Source of the DNA: Bacillota bacterium
GTDB taxonomy: Bacteria; Bacillota_E; Symbiobacteriia; Symbiobacteriales; Symbiobacteriaceae
Reading direction: 5' to 3'
Assembly: GCA_003242675.1 (NCBI GenBank)
Contig: QGVE01000019.1
Span: forward strand, 1-26,720
Length of the DNA stretch: 26,720 nt
In this document: in pieces, positions 16,326 to 24,900 of the stretch
Position numbering within the stretch: position 1 is the first letter of the stretch
Layout: each line of letters starts with the position of its first letter
Made by a program: the position numbers and the translations under genes
Notes under the pieces: generated by a model
Told to the model about the DNA's origin: nothing
The model's input: only the letters and a program-made list of their open reading frames with translations
Database searches by the model: none

Positions 16326-17792
16326 ATGAAGGAAGAGAAGAGCTTTGTCAAGGAGATCACGCCCCAGTCGGAGGACTTCTCCCGCTGGTACATCGATGTG
16401 ATCCGGAAGGCCGACCTCATGGACTACTCGCCGGTGCGGGGCTGCATCGTCTTCAAGCCCGACGGCTACGAGCTCTGGGAGCGCATCCAGGCCGGGCTCG
16501 ACAGGCGGTTCAAGGAGACCGGCCACCGCAACGCCTACTTCCCGATGCTGATCCCCGAGTCCTTCTTCCACAAGGAGAAGGAGCACGTGGAGGGGTTCAA
16601 CCCCGAACTGCCCTGGGTGACCGAGGCCGGCGGCGAGAAGCTCGAGGAACGGCTGGCCCTCCGGCCCACCTCCGAGACGATCATCGGCCACATGTACGCC
16701 CAGTGGATCCAGTCCTACCGCGATCTGCCCGTGCTGCTCAACCAGTGGTGCAACGTCTTCCGCTGGGAGAAGCGCACCCTGCCGTTCCTGCGCACCTCCG
16801 AGTTCCTCTGGCAGGAGGGGCACACCGCCCACGCCACGGAGGAGGAGGCGCGGGAGGAGACCCTGCGGATCCTGGAGATCTACCGCGACTTCGTGGAGAC
16901 CGAACTGGCGATCCCGGTGTACGTCGGCCAGAAGACCCCGTCGGAGAAGTTCGCCGGCGCGGTGGACACGTACTCCATTGAAGCGATGATGAAGGACGGC
17001 AAGGCGCTGCAGGCCGGCACCTCCCACTACCTCGGCCAGAACTTCGCCAAGGGGTTCAACATCCGGTTCCTGGACCGGGACAACCAGCTGAAGTACGTCC
17101 ACACCACTTCCTGGGGCGTCTCCACCCGCCTGATCGGCGCCCTGATCATGGTCCACGGCGACGATCGGGGCCTGGCCCTGCCGCCGCGCCTCGCGCCGAT
17201 CCAGGTGATCATGATCCCCGTCGGGCCGCCCAAGTTCCGGGACAAGGTCATGGCCCGCTTCGACCCGCTCTTCGAGGCGCTGAAGGCTGCCGGCGTGCGG
17301 GTGAAGTCCGACCTGCGGGAGGAGACGCCGGGCTGGAAGTTCAACGAGTGGGAGATGCGCGGCGTGCCGATCCGGATCGAGATCGGCCCTCGGGACGTCG
17401 ACAACAACCAGTGCGTCATGGTGCGCCGCGACACGGGCGAGAAGATCCCGGTGGCGCTGGATGAGGCGGTGGAGCGGGCGCAGGCCCTGCTGGAGGAGAT
17501 CCAGCGCAACATGTACGAGAAGGCCAAGGCCTTCCGCGACGCCCACTCGCATCTGCACATCAACACGCTGGAGGAGCTGAAGGCCCACATCGCCCGGTGC
17601 GAGGAGGCGGGCGAGATCACGGGCTTTGTGCTGGCCGGATGGTGCGGTTCGGCCGAGTGCGAGGCGAAGGTGAAGGAGGAGACCAAGTTCACCTCCCGGA
17701 ACATCCCCTTCGACCCGCCGGCGCGGAAGCAGGTCTGCATCCACTGCGGCGCCGAGGCGAAGCACACCGTCTGGTTCGCCCGGGCCTACTAA
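16326..17792 (+). CDS. proS: Prolyl-tRNA synthetase, short archaeal/eukaryotic-type (ProS type 3)
   Basis: This class II synthetase charges tRNA-Pro. The 488-residue protein is the short type without the editing insertion of the long bacterial enzyme (about 570 residues). It opens SFVKEITPQSEDFSRWYIDV, then has LMDYSPVRGCIVFKPDGYEL, the motif 2 region NVFRWEKRTLPFLRTSEFLW with QEGHTAHAT, and motif 3 in STRLIGALIMVHGDDRGL. The anticodon-binding domain follows. The C-terminal domain has Cys440, Cys445, Cys471 and Cys474, a likely zinc site, and ends in the typical Tyr. ATG 16326 is correctly spaced from AAGGAGAG (16312-16319). Bacillus has the long bacterial type at this locus, so this looks like a displacement in place. 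Confidence 0.96.
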   Translation: MKEEKSFVKEITPQSEDFSRWYIDVIRKADLMDYSPVRGCIVFKPDGYELWERIQAGLDRRFKETGHRNAYFPMLIPESFFHKEKEHVEGFNPELPWVTEAGGEKLEERLALRPTSETIIGHMYAQWIQSYRDLPVLLNQWCNVFRWEKRTLPFLRTSEFLWQEGHTAHATEEEAREETLRILEIYRDFVETELAIPVYVGQKTPSEKFAGAVDTYSIEAMMKDGKALQAGTSHYLGQNFAKGFNIRFLDRDNQLKYVHTTSWGVSTRLIGALIMVHGDDRGLALPPRLAPIQVIMIPVGPPKFRDKVMARFDPLFEALKAAGVRVKSDLREETPGWKFNEWEMRGVPIRIEIGPRDVDNNQCVMVRRDTGEKIPVALDEAVERAQALLEEIQRNMYEKAKAFRDAHSHLHINTLEELKAHIARCEEAGEITGFVLAGWCGSAECEAKVKEETKFTSRNIPFDPPARKQVCIHCGAEAKHTVWFARAY

Positions 17793-17800
17793 GACGGCAC

Positions 17801-17835
17801 AAGACCTGGATGCGGGGTCCCCGCATCCAGGTCTT
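17801..17835. terminator. Bidirectional terminator between proS and the opposing gene
   Basis: AAGACCTGGATGCGGGG (17801-17817) and CCCCGCATCCAGGTCTT (17819-17835) form a perfect 17-base inverted repeat around a single T. It lies between genes that end towards each other and reads into CTT on both strands, so it should serve both. Confidence 0.82.
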
Positions 17836-17846
17836 CTCGCGCTGCG

Positions 17847-18311
17847 CTATTCCACCCTGACGCTGAACACGGCGGCGCCCTCACCCCGCACGCCCGATAG
17901 CGGCCCGCCCCAGAGGTACTGGATAACCACGGCGTACTCGCCCGGGGCTTCAGGCAGGCGGAACGACGGTCGCCTTCCATGAAGCCTCCCCTGGCGGATC
18001 ACCTCGTCGCCGCGCCGCACGGTGTAGGTAAGCCGGTCCCACCGGACGTCGGTCAGGTACTCCACCGAGGCCCGGGCCCCGGGCCGGGCTGCCAGCGGTG
18101 CGGTCACGCCGGGGCCGTCCGCGATCAGCCTGCACGCGCCCACCTGGGCGTGCCAGGCCACGTCCGGTATCGCCCCGTCGACCCGCACGTCAAACGCGGG
18201 AAGGTTGTCGCAGGTGATGCGAGGGCCGGAGAGCGCCCACCGGATGACCAGCGTGGCTGCGCCCGCAGCACAAAGGGCCGCGAGCAGGCGCAGAACGAAC
18301 CGGCGCTGCAC
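17847..18311 (-). CDS. Secreted or membrane-anchored protein of unknown function
   Basis: The 154-residue protein starts MQRRFVLRLL and continues into a hydrophobic stretch (AALCAAGAATLVIRWAL, to about residue 27), which is a signal peptide or anchor. The rest is a beta-like domain with LPAFDVRVDGAIPDVAWHA and EYLTDVRWDRLTYTVRRGDE. It ends in a strand-rich tail (GEYAVVIQYLWGGPLSGV). Two Cys (CDN and GACR) could pair outside the cell. The GTG start at 18309-18311 (complement) was chosen for its GGGAGGTG seven bases upstream; the reading frame extends 25 codons further without support. I do not recognise the family. Its overall build resembles the 14700-15197 protein, but no clear sequence similarity was seen. 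Confidence 0.55.
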   Translation of the reverse strand: MQRRFVLRLLAALCAAGAATLVIRWALSGPRITCDNLPAFDVRVDGAIPDVAWHAQVGACRLIADGPGVTAPLAARPGARASVEYLTDVRWDRLTYTVRRGDEVIRQGRLHGRRPSFRLPEAPGEYAVVIQYLWGGPLSGVRGEGAAVFSVRVE

Positions 18312-18443
18312 GCATACCACCTCCCGCGTTACGGGTCCGGCTAACGGCGCCCGCGGAGCCGCAGGCCCGGGCAGGGGACCACTCATGATACAGCTGTCTG
18401 AATGGTTTATCTCGACGCGGTGCGGTTCCTTTTCGCTGGCAGA

Positions 18444-19391
18444 TTATATGGTGAGCGGCCGGTGGCGCGACCGGAAGGCGCGGCGCACCGCGAACTGCTG
18501 GAGCCACCGCTGGGTGTCCGGGTCTGCGAAGAAGGCCTCGGCAGCGGCCCGCCCGCGGCGGTAGAGGTCCTCCTTGCCGGCGGCGTCGATGTCGAACTGC
18601 GTGGTGCGGTACGGGGCCGTCTCGATGGCGATGATGCGGACGTAATCCTGGTTCTCGCGGGCGCTCAGGTCCCGGGCGCTGAGGATGGTGTTCAGCATGG
18701 CCTGTACCACTTCCAGGGGCGTGTCGGTGGGCTGGGGCAAGTCGTCTCCCCCGCGCAGGTCGAAGCCGAAAGTGGGCACGCACGCGGGCCCTCCCACCGG
18801 CTGGAACAGGTGCACCGGGAAGTTGGACAGCAGGCCGCCGTCTACCAGGGTGGCCCGGACGCCGTTGGGCAGCTCCAGCCGGTAGGGCTGAAAGAAGAAG
18901 GGGATGGCCGTGGAGGCCCGGACGGCATCGGCCACGGGAAAGTCGTAGGGGTCTTCCAGCGAGTAGGGCGGGCGGCCCAGGTCGTGGGGGAAGACCAGCA
19001 GCCGCCGGTGGGTCAGGTCCGTGGCCACAATCTGGCAGGCAACGGGCAGGTCGCGGAAGGTGACGCGCGGCCGCCCGAGCCGGTCGGACAGCAGACGGTC
19101 CACTTCCGCCAGCAGCTTCTCGCCCTTGAAGATGCCCTCGTGCAAGAGCAGGCTGGCCACCTTGAGCCCCTGGGCGTCGCCGAAGCTCCTGAGGTCCAGG
19201 TCGTGGATGATCTCCCGCAGGGCCTCGGCCCGGTAGCCCGCGGCCACCAAAGCGGCCACGAGTCCGCCGGCGGACGTGCCGGCCACGGCCCGCCACCGCC
19301 AGCCCAGCTCCTCGGCGACCGCCAGCGCGCCCACCAGGGCGATGCCCTTCACTCCGCCGCCCTTGAACACGGCCTGTGCCAGGCGGATCAT
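18444..19391 (-). CDS. Patatin-like phospholipase
   Basis: The 315-residue protein is a patatin-fold lipid acyl hydrolase. All catalytic elements are present: the oxyanion-hole motif GGGVKG at residues 11-16, the nucleophile Ser40 in GTSAG (38-42), and the dyad Asp184 in DGG. Other family marks are VRASTAIPFFFQPY before the dyad and LLSNFPV after it. There is no signal peptide, so it probably acts in the cytoplasm or at the inner membrane face. The closest general type is the RssA/YlbK-like bacterial patatin. The ATG (complement of 19389-19391) has GGGGGTG six bases upstream. It reads in the same direction as the unknown gene downstream of it, with a 132-base gap. Confidence 0.9.
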   Translation of the reverse strand: MIRLAQAVFKGGGVKGIALVGALAVAEELGWRWRAVAGTSAGGLVAALVAAGYRAEALREIIHDLDLRSFGDAQGLKVASLLLHEGIFKGEKLLAEVDRLLSDRLGRPRVTFRDLPVACQIVATDLTHRRLLVFPHDLGRPPYSLEDPYDFPVADAVRASTAIPFFFQPYRLELPNGVRATLVDGGLLSNFPVHLFQPVGGPACVPTFGFDLRGGDDLPQPTDTPLEVVQAMLNTILSARDLSARENQDYVRIIAIETAPYRTTQFDIDAAGKEDLYRRGRAAAEAFFADPDTQRWLQQFAVRRAFRSRHRPLTI

Positions 19392-19532
19392 GTGCGCACA
19401 CCCCCGGTCTCCCTTCCACGCGTCTGCCGCATCCTACGCCGTCGGATCCCGCAGATGCACCGATTCCTCGCCTCCGCCCTCGGAGATACTGTGAGCGAAC
19501 AGCGCAGACCAACGAGGAAAGGGGCGATAACC

Positions 19533-20207
19533 GTGGTCAAGGAGTGGCTGCGACGGGCCGTGGCGCTGGTGACGGCCGCGGTGCTGGTGGCCGGACTGAC
19601 CGGCGGGGCACTGGGGGCGGAGGCCGGTGGGGCCGAGTGGAAACAGCGCATCGAGGCCGCCCGGGACGCGGCGCCGGACCTGGTGGCGGCCGCGGCGGCC
19701 GGCGACCCGGACCGGTTCCGCGCCGCCTACGAGCGGTTGGCCGCGGCGCTGGAGCCGGTGCTCCCGGCGGTCCGGGCGGCGGACCCGCGCCTCGCCGCTC
19801 GGATGGCCGGGGCGCGCAGCATGCTCAGGGGGTTCCTGGAGCGTGGCGTCCTTTCGGAGGAGGACGTGGCCCGGGAGGTGGCGGTCCTGCACGGGGCGCT
19901 GGAAGAGGCCCTGCGGACCCTGGCGGGGCCGGATCAGCGGCTCATCGTCGTCGCCCGGGAGTACCGGTTTGAGCCTGTTGAGATGCGGGTGAAGGCCGGC
20001 AGCCGGGTCGTGGTGCGGCTGGTCAACCGGGGGCGCGTGCCGCACGAGTTCCGCATCCCGGAGCTGGGCGTGACCATCGGGCCCGTGGAGCCCGGGCGCA
20101 GCGCCGAGGGCGCCTTCACGGTGGAGCGGCCCGGAACCTACACCTACGAGTCCCGCGTGGACGGCCACTACCTGAGGGGCATGCGGGGGCGCCTGGTCGT
20201 CGAGTGA
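19533..20207 (+). CDS. Exported cupredoxin-like protein lacking the Cys copper ligand
   Basis: The 224-residue protein has a signal peptide (MVKEWLRRAVALVTAAVLVA, then GLTGGALGA, cleavage expected near residue 29). A helical region follows to about residue 130, rich in Ala, Arg and Glu. The C-terminal beta domain from about residue 135 is cupredoxin-like: VAREYRFEPVEMRVKAGSRV, VPHEFRIPELG, then GTYTYESRVDGHYLRGMRGR. The His in PHEF and the later His and Met of the copper site are present. The position normally held by Cys (CxxxGH) is Ser here (SRVDGH). A type 1 copper centre is therefore unlikely as it stands. GTG 19533 follows AAAGGGG by eight bases. The gene is divergent from the patatin gene. 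Confidence 0.7.
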   Translation: MVKEWLRRAVALVTAAVLVAGLTGGALGAEAGGAEWKQRIEAARDAAPDLVAAAAAGDPDRFRAAYERLAAALEPVLPAVRAADPRLAARMAGARSMLRGFLERGVLSEEDVAREVAVLHGALEEALRTLAGPDQRLIVVAREYRFEPVEMRVKAGSRVVVRLVNRGRVPHEFRIPELGVTIGPVEPGRSAEGAFTVERPGTYTYESRVDGHYLRGMRGRLVVE

Positions 20208-20506
20208 CTTCGTGGCCGGGGCAATGGCAGCCGGCGGCGCGCGGCTGGCGGCGCCCTGCGCGATGCTTGGGAGCAAGCGGCGCCGTCCGGCTTGACGGGC
20301 TATGGGCATGTGGGGCAGTCTTACCGGCGGAGGGGACTGCCCTCCTCGCTTGCGTGCGGCCGCCCAAGACGGGGTAGTCTACCAGGCGGAAGGTTCGGAG
20401 GAGGAAATCGATCGCGGTGTACGGAATACCTTTCCCCAGGAAAGCCAGTCTCCGGGGCCGTGAAGGCTTGGAAATCGGGCTGCTCCATTCGGAGGTCACA
20501 GGGCTC
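20208..20506. other. 299-base spacer between the cupredoxin-like and glycosyltransferase genes
   Basis: I see no gene here that I would support. A weak hairpin is possible around GCTTGGGAGCAAGC (20268-20281) flanked by GGCGCC blocks, which could end the preceding transcript. TTGCGT (20350) and TAGTCT (20375) are 19 bases apart and form only a poor promoter. GGAGGAGG at 20396-20403 followed by GTG 20417 opens a frame continuous with the glycosyltransferase, so a longer start cannot be ruled out. Confidence 0.4.
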
Positions 20507-21151
20507 ATGCGAGTCGCAGCGGTGATCCCCGCATTCAACGAGGAAGCCACCATCGGGGAGATCGTCTCGGCCTGTAAACAAGTGCCGGAGATCAGTGAGG
20601 TCATCGTGGTCAGCGACGGCTCGACGGACCAAACCGTCGCCCGGGCCCGTGCCGCGGGCGCGACCGTCATCGAGCACGCGGAGAACCGGGGCAAGGCGGC
20701 GGCGATGAAGTCCGGACTGGCGGCGACGTCGGCCCCGGTCTTGCTCTTTCTGGACGCCGATCTGATCGGCCTCAGCCCCGCCCACGTGCGGAACCTGCTC
20801 CGCCCGGTCCTGGCCGGAGAGGCGGACATGAGCATCGGCGTCTTCGGCGAAGGCCGGGTGGCCACCGACCTGGCCCAGATGCTCGCACCGTACCTGTCGG
20901 GCCAGCGCGCCTTGAGGCGCGAGCTCCTGGAGGACATGTTCCGGGAGGAGCCCGAGGCGGACCAGGCACGTTTCGGCATCGAGGTGGCGCTCACCAAGTA
21001 CGTCAAGCACCACGGCTGCCGGGTTGTCGAGGTCGTGCTCGAAGAGATGAGCCACCGGATGAAGGAGGAGAAGCTGGGCCTCGTCAAGGGCGCCGCGGCA
21101 CGGTTGAAAATGTATTACGAAATACTGAAATATGTTCGGAGAGGATTGTAG
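20507..21151 (+). CDS. Family 2 glycosyltransferase
   Basis: The 214-residue protein is a GT-A fold glycosyltransferase of family 2, resembling DPM1-like or glucosyl-phosphoglycerate synthase-like enzymes. It starts MRVAAVIPAFNEEATIGEIV, continues with VIVVSDGSTDQTVARAR (nucleotide binding), NRGKAAAMKSGL, and the metal-binding LFLDADLIGL (DxD-type). There are no membrane segments, and the protein is short, so it holds little beyond the catalytic domain. The sugar donor and acceptor cannot be read from the sequence. ATG 20507 has GGAGGTCA eight bases upstream and starts exactly at the fold's first strand; a GTG at 20417 would add 30 residues without family character. It is followed at two bases by the MgtC gene. 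Confidence 0.88.
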   Translation: MRVAAVIPAFNEEATIGEIVSACKQVPEISEVIVVSDGSTDQTVARARAAGATVIEHAENRGKAAAMKSGLAATSAPVLLFLDADLIGLSPAHVRNLLRPVLAGEADMSIGVFGEGRVATDLAQMLAPYLSGQRALRRELLEDMFREEPEADQARFGIEVALTKYVKHHGCRVVEVVLEEMSHRMKEEKLGLVKGAAARLKMYYEILKYVRRGL

Positions 21152-21153
21152 CG

Positions 21154-21876
21154 TTGCTTACGCGAGAGTTCATCGAACTGAATCTCTACACGTTCGGTAA
21201 GGAGTTTGTCGATACCCTCATCCCGCTGCTCGTCGCCGCCCTGGCCGGGGGCGTCGTCGGCCTGGAGCGGGAGTCCCACAACCGCCCCGCCGGTCTGCGC
21301 ACGCACGTGCTGGTCTGCGTCGGCTCGGCTCTGCTCATGCGGGTGTCCCTGGCGATGTACGACATCGTGCTGGGTACCGGGTTCGGCAACGGCGACCCCG
21401 GGCGCATCGCCGCCCAGGTGGTGAGCGGCATCGGCTTTCTCGGCGCGGGCACGATCATGCGGGAGGGGGCGACCATCCGGGGCCTCACCACGGCCGCCTC
21501 ACTCTGGGTCGTGTCGGCGATGGGGCTGGCCGTTGGCGCGGGGCTCTACATGCAGACGTTCGTCGCCGTCATCCTGGTGATGCTCACGCTGAAGACCCTG
21601 TCCAGGGTGGAGAACCGCATATTCGGCCATGCCGCGTACCGGTCGCTGGTCGTGCAGGTCATGGACTCGCCGGGGAAGCTCGGGGCCGTGGCGTCGGTCT
21701 GCGGCCGGTGGGGCTACACCATCAAGAACATCGCCATGCGCGCGGGGCCCTTTCCGGGCACGGTCGAGGTCCGCTTCACCGTGAAGCCGGAGGGGCGCAC
21801 GGGCGACATGGCATCCCTGATCGCCGATTTGATGTCCACTGAAGGGGTCATCTCGGTGACTGAAGAAGAAATATAA
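21154..21876 (+). CDS. MgtC/SapB-family membrane protein
   Basis: The 240-residue protein has four or five membrane segments in the first 150 residues and a soluble C-terminal domain (about 160-240) of ACT-like pattern. The family core is clear: LVAALAGGVVGLERE, RTHVLVCVGSALLMRVSL, QVVSGIGFLGAGTIMREG, and IRGLTTAASLWVVSAMGLAV. MgtC proteins are linked to magnesium-limited growth and ATP-synthase control in pathogens. In environmental bacteria the role is less clear. The start is a TTG at 21154 with GGAGAGGA upstream. It is co-transcribed with the glycosyltransferase and is followed by hairpins in the gap to polC. Confidence 0.92.
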   Translation: MLTREFIELNLYTFGKEFVDTLIPLLVAALAGGVVGLERESHNRPAGLRTHVLVCVGSALLMRVSLAMYDIVLGTGFGNGDPGRIAAQVVSGIGFLGAGTIMREGATIRGLTTAASLWVVSAMGLAVGAGLYMQTFVAVILVMLTLKTLSRVENRIFGHAAYRSLVVQVMDSPGKLGAVASVCGRWGYTIKNIAMRAGPFPGTVEVRFTVKPEGRTGDMASLIADLMSTEGVISVTEEEI

Positions 21877-21930
21877 GCAACGGCCCGCGGGCGCACTGGG
21901 TCCCCCAGGGCGCTCGTTGGCTTCTCTCGA

Positions 21931-21970
21931 CCGCCGCGCCCGGCCTCCGGGCCCCGCGGCGGAAATCTTT
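21931..21970 (+). terminator. GC-rich hairpin between mgtC-like gene and polC
   Basis: CCGCCGCG (21931-21938) pairs with CGCGGCGG (21955-21962), with an inner CCCGG/CCGGG pairing, followed by AAATCTTT. A second weaker structure (CACTGGG/CCCAGGG) lies at about 21896-21910. It may be a terminator of the preceding pair or a leader structure of polC. Confidence 0.5.
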
Positions 21971-21993
21971 GCGCTATGAGGTGAGCCGCCGAG

Positions 21994-24900
21994 ATGTCAT
22001 CGCAGTCCGACTGGCTCTCCCTCATCGACGTCTCCGGGCTGCCGCCCCAGGTTCAGTCCTTCCTGCAGGGGGCGCGCCCTGTGCGGGTCGTGGTGAACCG
22101 GCGGCGGCGGAGCGTGGCCCTGCACCTGGCCAGCCCGGTGCGCCTCCCCGCGGACGACCGGCCGGCCCTGGCCGCGGCCGTGGCGGAACAGTGCCTGGGA
22201 GGGCTCGCCGCCTCGGTGACGGTGGTGCCGATCCGCGATCCGGACCCCGCGGCGGATCCCGCCGAGCGGGTGGGCGAGGCGTGGCCGGACATCCTGAGCG
22301 AGCTGAAGCGGGCCCTGCCGCTGGTCAACGGCATCCTGGAGAAGGCCGAGTGGCGGGTGGAGGCCTCGACCCTGGTGGTGGAGCTGCCCACCGCCGCGCA
22401 GGCCGAGGTGGTCGAGCAGCGGGGCGTCGTGCCGGTCCTGGAGCGGCTGGTGCGGCAGGAGACCGGCTGCGCGCTGCGGGTGCGGGTGACGGCTCGCCCG
22501 GCCCCGCGCGTGGAGGGCCCGAGCCCGGACCGCGCGGTCCCGGACGACCCCTTTGCCGATACCGACGAAGAGGTTCCCCTCCCGCCGGAGCCGATCCCGG
22601 CGGAACCGGGGTTCGCGGACGAATACTTCGAGCAGTGGATGCAGCGCCAGTCGGCGTTCGGCAAGAAGGAGGCCGCCGCCGCTCCCCCGCCGTCGGAGGG
22701 GGTGCTGAAGGGGAAGGCCATCCCGAAGGACGCGCCCGTGCGGCCGATTCGGACCATCACGGAGGAGGAGAACCGGGTCGTCATCGAGGGCGAGGTCGTC
22801 GGGCTCGACAGCCGCGAGCTGAAGAGCGGGCGACAGCTCATCTCTTTCGGCGTCTGCGACCTCATGCGCTCGGAACCCGGCGACCTCGGCGACACGCTGC
22901 CGGTGAAGCTCTTCCGTGACCCGCAGAAGGACCCCGACTACCTGGCGGTGCTGAAGAACGGGACGTGGGTCAAGGTCCGGGGCAACGTGCAGCTGGACAA
23001 GTTCTCCGGCGAGCTGACGATGCTGGCCGACGACGTGATGGTGCTCCCGCGGCCGGCCCGCGAGGACACCTACCCGGGGCCGCTGAAGCGGGTGGAGCTG
23101 CACGCCCACACCACGATGTCCGCGATGGACGCGCTGATCGACCCGGCCGAGCTGGTCAAGACGGCCGTGCGCTGGGGCCACAAGGCGGTGGCGATCACGG
23201 ACCACGGCGTGGTGCAGGCGTTCCCCGCCGCCAGCGGCGTGAAGGTGCCCGACGACTTCCGGGTGATCTACGGCTGCGAGCTCTTCCTGGTCGACGACGG
23301 CGCGGCCGTGATCCAGCGGCCGCCGGCGGACCTGCCGCTGGAGGGCGCCGAGTTCGTCGTGCTGGACATCGAGACGACGGGCTTCTCGCCCATCGGCGAC
23401 GACATCATCGAGCTGGGCGCCGTGCGGTGCCGGGGCGGGCAGATCGTCGATTCGTTCCAGAGCTTCGTGCGGCCGACCAAGCCGGTGCCGGAGGACGTGC
23501 AGAAGCTCACCCAGATCACCCCGGAGATGCTGGAGAACGCCCCGGAGCCGGCGGAGGCGCTGCGCCGCTTCTTCGCCTTCGTGGGCGACGCCATCGTCGC
23601 GGCGCACAACGCGCAGTTCGACTATTCGTTCCTGCGCTACCACCGGCAGAAGTACCTGGGCGAGGAGTTCAACAACCCGGTGCTGGACACCCTCACGCTC
23701 GCCCGCGCGGTGCTGCCCCACATGCGGAGCCACAGCCTGGCCGCCCTGACGAAGGAGCTGCAGGTGCCTCTGGTGGACCACCACCGGGCGGACGCGGACG
23801 CGCGCACGGCGGCTCTGGTGCTGATGAAGCTCCTGGAGCGGGTGGAGGGAGTCACCACCGTCGCGGACCTGAACAACCTGATCAAGGACATCAACGCCGA
23901 ACAGCTGAAGCCGTACCACTGCACTTGCCTGGTGAAGACGCAGGCGGGCATGAAGAACCTCTACAAGCTGATCAGCCTGTCGCACATCGAGTACTTCAAC
24001 CGCACGCCGCGCGTGCCCCGCTCGGAGCTGGAGAAGTACCGGGAGGGGCTGCTCATCGGCTCGTCCACTTACGGCGGCCAGCTGTTCGACGCGCTGCTGC
24101 GGGGCGTGCCGGACGAGGAGCTCGAGCAGATCGCCGCCTGGTACGACTACCTGGAGATCCTGCCCCGGGACTGCCTCGCCTTCCTGCTGGAGTCGGGCCA
24201 GGTCAACTCCGAGGAGCAGCTGCTCTCGCTCAACCGGCGGATCTACGAGCTGGGGAAGAAGCTGGGCAAGCCCGTCTGTGCGGTGTCCGACGCGCACTTC
24301 CTGGATCCGCACCAGATCATCTTCCGCCGGATTCTGAAGCACGGCATCGGCTTCCGCGACGAGTACGACGCGCCCTTCTACCTGCGCACCACGCAGGAGA
24401 TGCTGGACGAGTTCGCCTACCTCGGCGAGGAGGCCGCGTACGAGGTCGTGGTGGCCAACCCCAATGCCGTCGCCGCGCAGATCGAGAAGGTCAAGCCGGT
24501 GCCGGACAAGCTGTACCCGCCGGTGCTGGAGGGGTCGGAGGAGGAGACCCGCCGGCTTTCCTGGGAGAAGGTGAAGCGGGTCTACGGCGACCCGGTGCCG
24601 GAGAAGATCGCCCAGCGCCTGGAGAAGGAGCTCAACGCGATCATCGGCAACGGCTTCGCCGTCTCCTACTACATCTCGCACCTGCTGGTCAAGAAGTCGC
24701 TGGAGATGGGCTACCTGGTCGGGTCTCGCGGCTCGGTGGGCTCGTCCTTCGTCGCCTGGGCGATGGACATCACCGAGGTCAACGCGCTGCCCCCGCACTA
24801 CATCTGCCCGCAGTGCAAGTACCTGGAGTGGCACGACGACGGCAAGACCCGGTCGGGCTTCGACCTGCCCCGGAAGAACTGTCCCCGGTGCGGCACGGAG

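Noticed and set aside
18402..19532. A plus-strand open frame running upstream of the cupredoxin-like gene through the patatin gene
   Set aside because: It is the in-frame extension over the antisense of a clear patatin. The real start has a signal peptide and a ribosome binding site at 19533.
20292..20525. A 77-codon plus-strand frame before the glycosyltransferase
   Set aside because: Arg/Gly/Ser-rich composition and overlap with the glycosyltransferase start make it unlikely to be coding.
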